Shown: piece by piece, positions 60,312 to 64,000 of the stretch
Layout of the letters: every line of letters begins with the position of its first letter
How positions within the stretch are numbered: the first letter of the stretch is position 1
Source of the DNA: Paracoccaceae bacterium Fryx2
GTDB lineage: Bacteria; Pseudomonadota; Alphaproteobacteria; Rhodobacterales; Rhodobacteraceae
NCBI GenBank assembly: GCA_032334235.1
Contig: JAVSGI010000001.1
Location: 1-64,000, forward strand
DNA: 64,000 nt
Reading direction: 5' to 3'
Program-made: the position numbers and the translations under genes
The notes under the pieces: generated by a model
Told to the model about the DNA's origin: nothing
Database searches by the model: none
The model's input: only the letters and a program-made list of their open reading frames with translations

Positions 60312-61733
60312 TCAGCTGCGCGCATAGATGTCCTCGTAGCGGATGATGTCGTCCTCGCCCAGATAGCTGCCGGTCTGCACCTCGATCAGCACCATCGGCA
60401 CCTTGCCGGGGTTTTCCATCCGGTGCACGGCGCCGAGCGGGATGTAGACCGACTGGTTTTCGCTCACCAGCTTCGCCTCGCCGTCCACCGTCACCTTTGC
60501 CGTGCCCTCGACCACGATCCAGTGTTCCGAGCGGTGGTGGTGGCTTTGCAGGCTGAGCGCCGCGCCGGGGTGGACGACGATGCGCTTCACCTGGAAGCGC
60601 CGGCCGACCACCAGGCTTTCGAACCAGCCCCAGGGCCGGTAATCCACCGGAAAGGTTTCGGCCTGCGGCACCTTGCGCGCCTTCAGCGCGGCCACCGCCT
60701 CCTTGACCCGCTGCCCGTCGGACTTGCGCGCCACCAGCACCGCGTCGGGCATGGCGATGGCCACGATGTCTTCCAGCCCGATGCCGACCAGTTCCAGCCG
60801 CGGCGATTCCGAGCGCAGCAGCGTGTCGTGGCAGTCGATCGCGGTGGCATGGTCGGAACAGACGTTGCCCGCCGCATCGGGCCCGCTTTCATGCCAGACC
60901 GCATCCCAGCCGCCCAGATCCGACCACCCGCCCGCGAAGGGCACGACCGACAGGTTCGCGGCCCGCTCCATCACGGCATAGTCGATCGAGATGTCCTCGG
61001 CCTCGGCCCAGGGGCCGGGGGCCAGACGCAGGAAGCCGAGGTCGGCCTTCGCCTCGTCCACCGCGCGGCCGACCGGGCCCAGCAGGGCCGGCGCCGTGGC
61101 CGCGAAGGCGGCAAGGATGGTCTGCACCGAAAACAGGAAGATCCCGGCGTTCCACAGGAACCGGCCCGCCGCCAGCATCTCGGCGGCGCGGGCGGCATCG
61201 GGCTTCTCGACAAAGCGCACCAGCGGCTGCGGCCCCTCGCCGCCCTGCCCCGCCGCCAGTTCCAGATAGCCGTAGCCGGTTTCGGGCCGCACCGGCTGGA
61301 TGCCGAAGGTCACGATCTGCCCTGCCATCGCCGCGGGCACCCCGGCCTCGACCGCGGCGCGGAACGCGGCCACGTCGGGCATCACATGGTCCGACGGCGC
61401 CACCAGCATCAGCGCCCCGGGGTCGCTTTTCGCCAGCCACAGGGCGGCCGCCAGCACCGCGGGCGCGGTATTGCGCCCCGAAGGTTCGATCAGCACCGCG
61501 CCGGGATCGACGCCGGCCGCTGTCAATTGTTCGGTCACCAGAAAGCGGAAGTCGGAGTTTGTGACCACCACCGGCGGGGCATAGCCCGGGCCCGCCAGCC
61601 GCCGCACGCTGGCCTGGAACAGCGTCTCGGTTCCCATCAGGGCAGAGAACTGCTTGGGGTAGCTTTTGCGCGACAGCGGCCACAGCCGCGTGCCGGAACC
61701 GCCGCAGAGCAGGATCGGGTGGATGGTGGGCAT
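60312..61733 (-). CDS. manC: Mannose-1-phosphate guanylyltransferase / mannose-6-phosphate isomerase
   Basis: 473 residues, type II bifunctional enzyme. The nucleotidyltransferase signature is LLCGGSGTRLWPLSRKSYPK, followed by EPSGRNTAPAVLAAA and FVEKPD. The C-terminal cupin carries the isomerase activity (QSHHHRSEHWIVVEGTAKVT, YIPLGAVHRMENPG). Makes GDP-mannose. The ATG at 61733, 9 bases after GGAG, is preferred to an ATG seven codons upstream. It follows fcl with 49 bases between. Confidence 0.92.
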   Translation of the reverse strand: MPTIHPILLCGGSGTRLWPLSRKSYPKQFSALMGTETLFQASVRRLAGPGYAPPVVVTNSDFRFLVTEQLTAAGVDPGAVLIEPSGRNTAPAVLAAALWLAKSDPGALMLVAPSDHVMPDVAAFRAAVEAGVPAAMAGQIVTFGIQPVRPETGYGYLELAAGQGGEGPQPLVRFVEKPDAARAAEMLAAGRFLWNAGIFLFSVQTILAAFAATAPALLGPVGRAVDEAKADLGFLRLAPGPWAEAEDISIDYAVMERAANLSVVPFAGGWSDLGGWDAVWHESGPDAAGNVCSDHATAIDCHDTLLRSESPRLELVGIGLEDIVAIAMPDAVLVARKSDGQRVKEAVAALKARKVPQAETFPVDYRPWGWFESLVVGRRFQVKRIVVHPGAALSLQSHHHRSEHWIVVEGTAKVTVDGEAKLVSENQSVYIPLGAVHRMENPGKVPMVLIEVQTGSYLGEDDIIRYEDIYARS

Positions 61734-61782
61734 CTTGGTCAACTCCGTTGTCATCGGGCCGGGGGTGCGGCGCGGGGTGCCG

Positions 61783-62763
61783 TCACATCCGCGCCTCGGC
61801 CGCATGTGCCAGAAACCAGCGATAGGCATCGGCGATGCCGTCTTCGAGGCCGATGCGGGCGCGCCAGCCCATGCCGGCCAGCCGCGACACGTCCATCAGC
61901 TTGCGCGGCGTGCCGTCGGGTCTGGTGGTGTCGAACCGGGTGGCGCCGGTGTAGCCGGTCACCCGCGCCACGATCCGCGCCAGCTCGGCGATGGTCACGT
62001 CCTGCCCGGTGCCGACGTTGATGTGGCTGAGCATCGGGCTGGTATTGGCGGCGTAGACCGCGGGCGGCAGGTCCATCACGAACAGGCTGGCCTCGGCCAT
62101 GTCGTCGACATGGAGGAACTCGCGCATCGGCGTGCCGGTGCCCCAGATCACCACCTCGTCGCGCCCCTCTGCCGCCGCCTCGTGGAAACGGCGGATCAGC
62201 GCGGGCAGCACGTGGCTGTTCTCGGGGTGGAAGTTGTCGCCCGGCCCGTAAAGGTTGGTGGGCATCACGCTGCGGTAATCGACCCCGTGCTGGCGCCCGT
62301 GCTGCCGGTTGTAGCTTTCGCAAAGCTTGATGCCCGCGATCTTGGCCACGGCATAGGGTTCGTTGGTCGGCTCCAGCGTGCCGGTCAAGAGCGCGTCTTC
62401 CGCCATCGGCTGGGGGGCGTTGCGCGGATAGATGCAGGACGACCCCAGAAACAGCAGCCGCCGCACCCCCGCCGCAAAGGCCTGATGGATGACGTTGCAT
62501 TCCATCATCAGGTTTTCATAGATGAATTCGGCCGGAAAGGTGTTGTTGGCATGGATGCCGCCGACCTTGGCCGCGGCCAGGATCACCACGTCGGGGCGTT
62601 CGGCCTGCATGAAGTCGCGCACCTGGACCTGATCGGTCAGGTCCAGCTCGGCATGGGTGCGGGTGACAAGGCCGATGTCCTCGCCCGCATCCCTGCGCGC
62701 CTGCAGCCGGCGCAGGATCGCGCCCCCCACCATGCCCCGGTGACCTGCGACGTAGATTTTCAA
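61783..62763 (-). CDS. fcl: GDP-L-fucose synthase
   Basis: 326 residues, short-chain dehydrogenase of the epimerase/reductase type. The NADP-binding motif is [17 protein letters not shown]; the catalytic Ser in [10 protein letters not shown] and Tyr-x3-Lys in [11 protein letters not shown] are present. The substrate region is [20 protein letters not shown]. Converts the 4-keto-6-deoxymannose product of Gmd to GDP-L-fucose. It lies 35 bases after gmd. Confidence 0.94.
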   Translation of the reverse strand: MKIYVAGHRGMVGGAILRRLQARRDAGEDIGLVTRTHAELDLTDQVQVRDFMQAERPDVVILAAAKVGGIHANNTFPAEFIYENLMMECNVIHQAFAAGVRRLLFLGSSCIYPRNAPQPMAEDALLTGTLEPTNEPYAVAKIAGIKLCESYNRQHGRQHGVDYRSVMPTNLYGPGDNFHPENSHVLPALIRRFHEAAAEGRDEVVIWGTGTPMREFLHVDDMAEASLFVMDLPPAVYAANTSPMLSHINVGTGQDVTIAELARIVARVTGYTGATRFDTTRPDGTPRKLMDVSRLAGMGWRARIGLEDGIADAYRWFLAHAAEARM

Positions 62764-62798
62764 AGCAAGCCCTTTCCTCGTTCTGCCCGGTCTGCGGG

Positions 62799-63917
62799 TC
62801 AGATTTCCAGCGAAACCGGCATTTCAAGCCCGTGCGCCTTCAGCAGCGCGTGACGGCGGGCGATCTGCAGGTCGGAGGCGACCATTTCGGCGCACATCTC
62901 CTGCGCGGTGATCTCCGGGGTCCAGCCCAGTTTCGCCTTGGCCTTGGCGGGGTTGCCCAGCAGGGTTTCGACCTCGGCGGGGCGGAAATAGCGCGGGTCG
63001 ATGCGCATCACCACCTGGCCCTCGCGCACCAGCGGCGCGAGGTTGCCCGAGACCTTCTCGACCGTGGCGGTCTCGGCCACCCCTTCGCCCTCGAAGCGCA
63101 GGGTGATGCCCAGTTCGGCGGCCGTCCAGGTGATGAACTCGCGCACCGAATACTGCACCCCGGTGGCGATCACGAAGTCGTCGGCCTCCTCCTGCTGCAG
63201 CATCATCCACTGCATCCGCACATAGTCTTTCGCATGGCCCCAGTCGCGCAAGGAGTCGATGTTGCCCATGTAGAGGCAGTCTTCCAGGCCCATCGCGATG
63301 TTGCTGAGGCCGCGGGTGATCTTGCGCGTGACGAAGGTCTCGCCCCGGCGCGGGCTCTCGTGGTTGAACAGGATGCCGTTGCAGGCATACATGCCATAGG
63401 CCTCGCGGTAGTTCACCGTGATCCAGTAGGCATACATCTTGGCCACCGCATAGGGGCTGCGCGGGTGGAACGGCGTGGTCTCGGTCTGCGGAATCTCGCG
63501 CACCAGGCCGTAAAGCTCGGAGGTCGAGGCCTGGTAGAAGCGGGTCTTCCTTTCCAGCCCCAGCAGGCGGATCGCCTCCAGCAGGCGCAGCGTGCCCATG
63601 CCATCGACATCGGCGGTGTATTCCGGCGCCTCGAAGCTGACGGCGACATGGCTTTGCGCACCGAGGTTGTAGACCTCGTCGGGCTGCACTTCCTGCAGGA
63701 TGCGCGTCAGGTTGGAACTGTCGCTCAGATCGCCGTAATGAAGGCGGAAGCGGGCATTGTCGACATGCGGGTCCTGATAGATGTGGTCGACGCGCTGGGT
63801 GTTGAACAGCGAGGCCCGGCGCTTGATGCCGTGAACCTCGTAGCCCTTCTCCAGCAGGAATTCGGCAAGATACGATCCGTCCTGACCGGTGACCCCGGTT
63901 ATCAACGCCTTTTTCAT
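62799..63917 (-). CDS. gmd: GDP-mannose 4,6-dehydratase
   Basis: 372 residues. The NADP motif is [20 protein letters not shown], the RRAS loop [17 protein letters not shown], the catalytic QASTSELYG and Tyr-x3-Lys in [33 protein letters not shown] is the substrate loop. It is the first enzyme of the GDP-L-fucose branch and the first gene of the minus-strand order gmd-fcl-manC. The promoter lies in the last ~80 bases of the window. Confidence 0.95.
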   Translation of the reverse strand: MKKALITGVTGQDGSYLAEFLLEKGYEVHGIKRRASLFNTQRVDHIYQDPHVDNARFRLHYGDLSDSSNLTRILQEVQPDEVYNLGAQSHVAVSFEAPEYTADVDGMGTLRLLEAIRLLGLERKTRFYQASTSELYGLVREIPQTETTPFHPRSPYAVAKMYAYWITVNYREAYGMYACNGILFNHESPRRGETFVTRKITRGLSNIAMGLEDCLYMGNIDSLRDWGHAKDYVRMQWMMLQQEEADDFVIATGVQYSVREFITWTAAELGITLRFEGEGVAETATVEKVSGNLAPLVREGQVVMRIDPRYFRPAEVETLLGNPAKAKAKLGWTPEITAQEMCAEMVASDLQIARRHALLKAHGLEMPVSLEI

Positions 63918-64000
63918 TTGCTATCTGTTCGCCTGATATGTCTTTGGGGTGTCTGGGATGCGGACTGCAAAAGTGATAGTCAGGTCATCCACTGGAAACA
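63918..64000 (-). promoter_or_regulatory. Upstream region of gmd
   Basis: 83 bases up to the window edge, less GC-rich than the genes. It should hold the leader, and perhaps the promoter, of gmd. No clear -35/-10 could be fixed. Confidence 0.35.

Overview
The window is high-GC DNA that fits an alphaproteobacterium of the Rhodobacter type (Rhodobacteraceae/Paracoccaceae). The reasons are a mop/mod-style molybdate locus with modD, a CowN gene beside a CooA-like CO sensor, a DUF2793 fibre protein of the kind found with gene transfer agents, type I secreted RTX proteins, and the coding bias. No tRNA, rRNA or CRISPR array was seen. The assignment rests on gene content only.

Region 1 (1-8.2 kb) is a mobile-element graveyard around a tightly overlapped cluster of small proteins and phosphoesterases: two metallophosphoesterases, an FCP1-like HAD phosphatase and several hypotheticals. 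It is cut by an IS21-family element. A ParDE module and a strange in-frame three-way chimeric ORF follow. Region 2 (8.2-11.9 kb) is a CO-response pair: a CooA-like CRP-family regulator split exactly by an IS21-type element with a 7-bp target duplication, followed by cowN behind a CooA-type palindrome. Region 3 (12.4-15.7 kb) holds a perfect 927-bp tandem duplication of a VapBC module, a Phd/RelE module and an IS66 relic. Region 4 (15.8-23.6 kb) is the molybdate locus modE-modA-modB-modC-tauE-modD on the minus strand. Its modA is split by an IS3 element, which itself carries a frameshifted IS5 element. Region 5 (23.6-26.5 kb) contains IS256, HAD-hydrolase and serine-resolvase fragments, a ParDE module and small membrane proteins.

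Region 6 (26.9-35.5 kb) looks like a secretion locus: divergent LuxR-type regulators, a coiled-coil/TM protein, a large calcium-binding RTX protein, and the ATPase and membrane-fusion subunits of a type I secretion system. Region 7 (36.3-48.2 kb) is a PgtC/PgtB/PgtA-like binding protein, kinase and regulator set followed by an AfuABC/Fbp-type ABC importer and a histidine phosphatase. It looks like one sensing, uptake and dephosphorylation unit for a phosphorylated metabolite, but the PgtC-like gene is split by a second copy of the region 2 element. Region 8 (48.4-52.7 kb) carries a repeat-rich RTX protein and a frameshifted RTX pseudogene, with a degraded IS21 end between them. Region 9 (53-64 kb) holds a Phd/PIN module, a tyrosine recombinase, a DUF2793 fibre cassette, a sulfotransferase, a methyltransferase and the enzymes from mannose-6-phosphate to GDP-L-fucose (phosphomannomutase, ManC, Gmd, Fcl).

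The main story is IS-driven inactivation of environmental sensing and uptake: cooA, modA and the pgtC-like gene are each broken by transposition. The two cleanest cases can be rebuilt in frame from the sequence. The most interesting candidate circuits are CooA-like/cowN with its palindrome, and the Pgt-like sensor/Afu-type importer/phosphatase unit, whose response regulator lacks the GAFTGA loop. Toxin-antitoxin modules are dense (six copies of five kinds).
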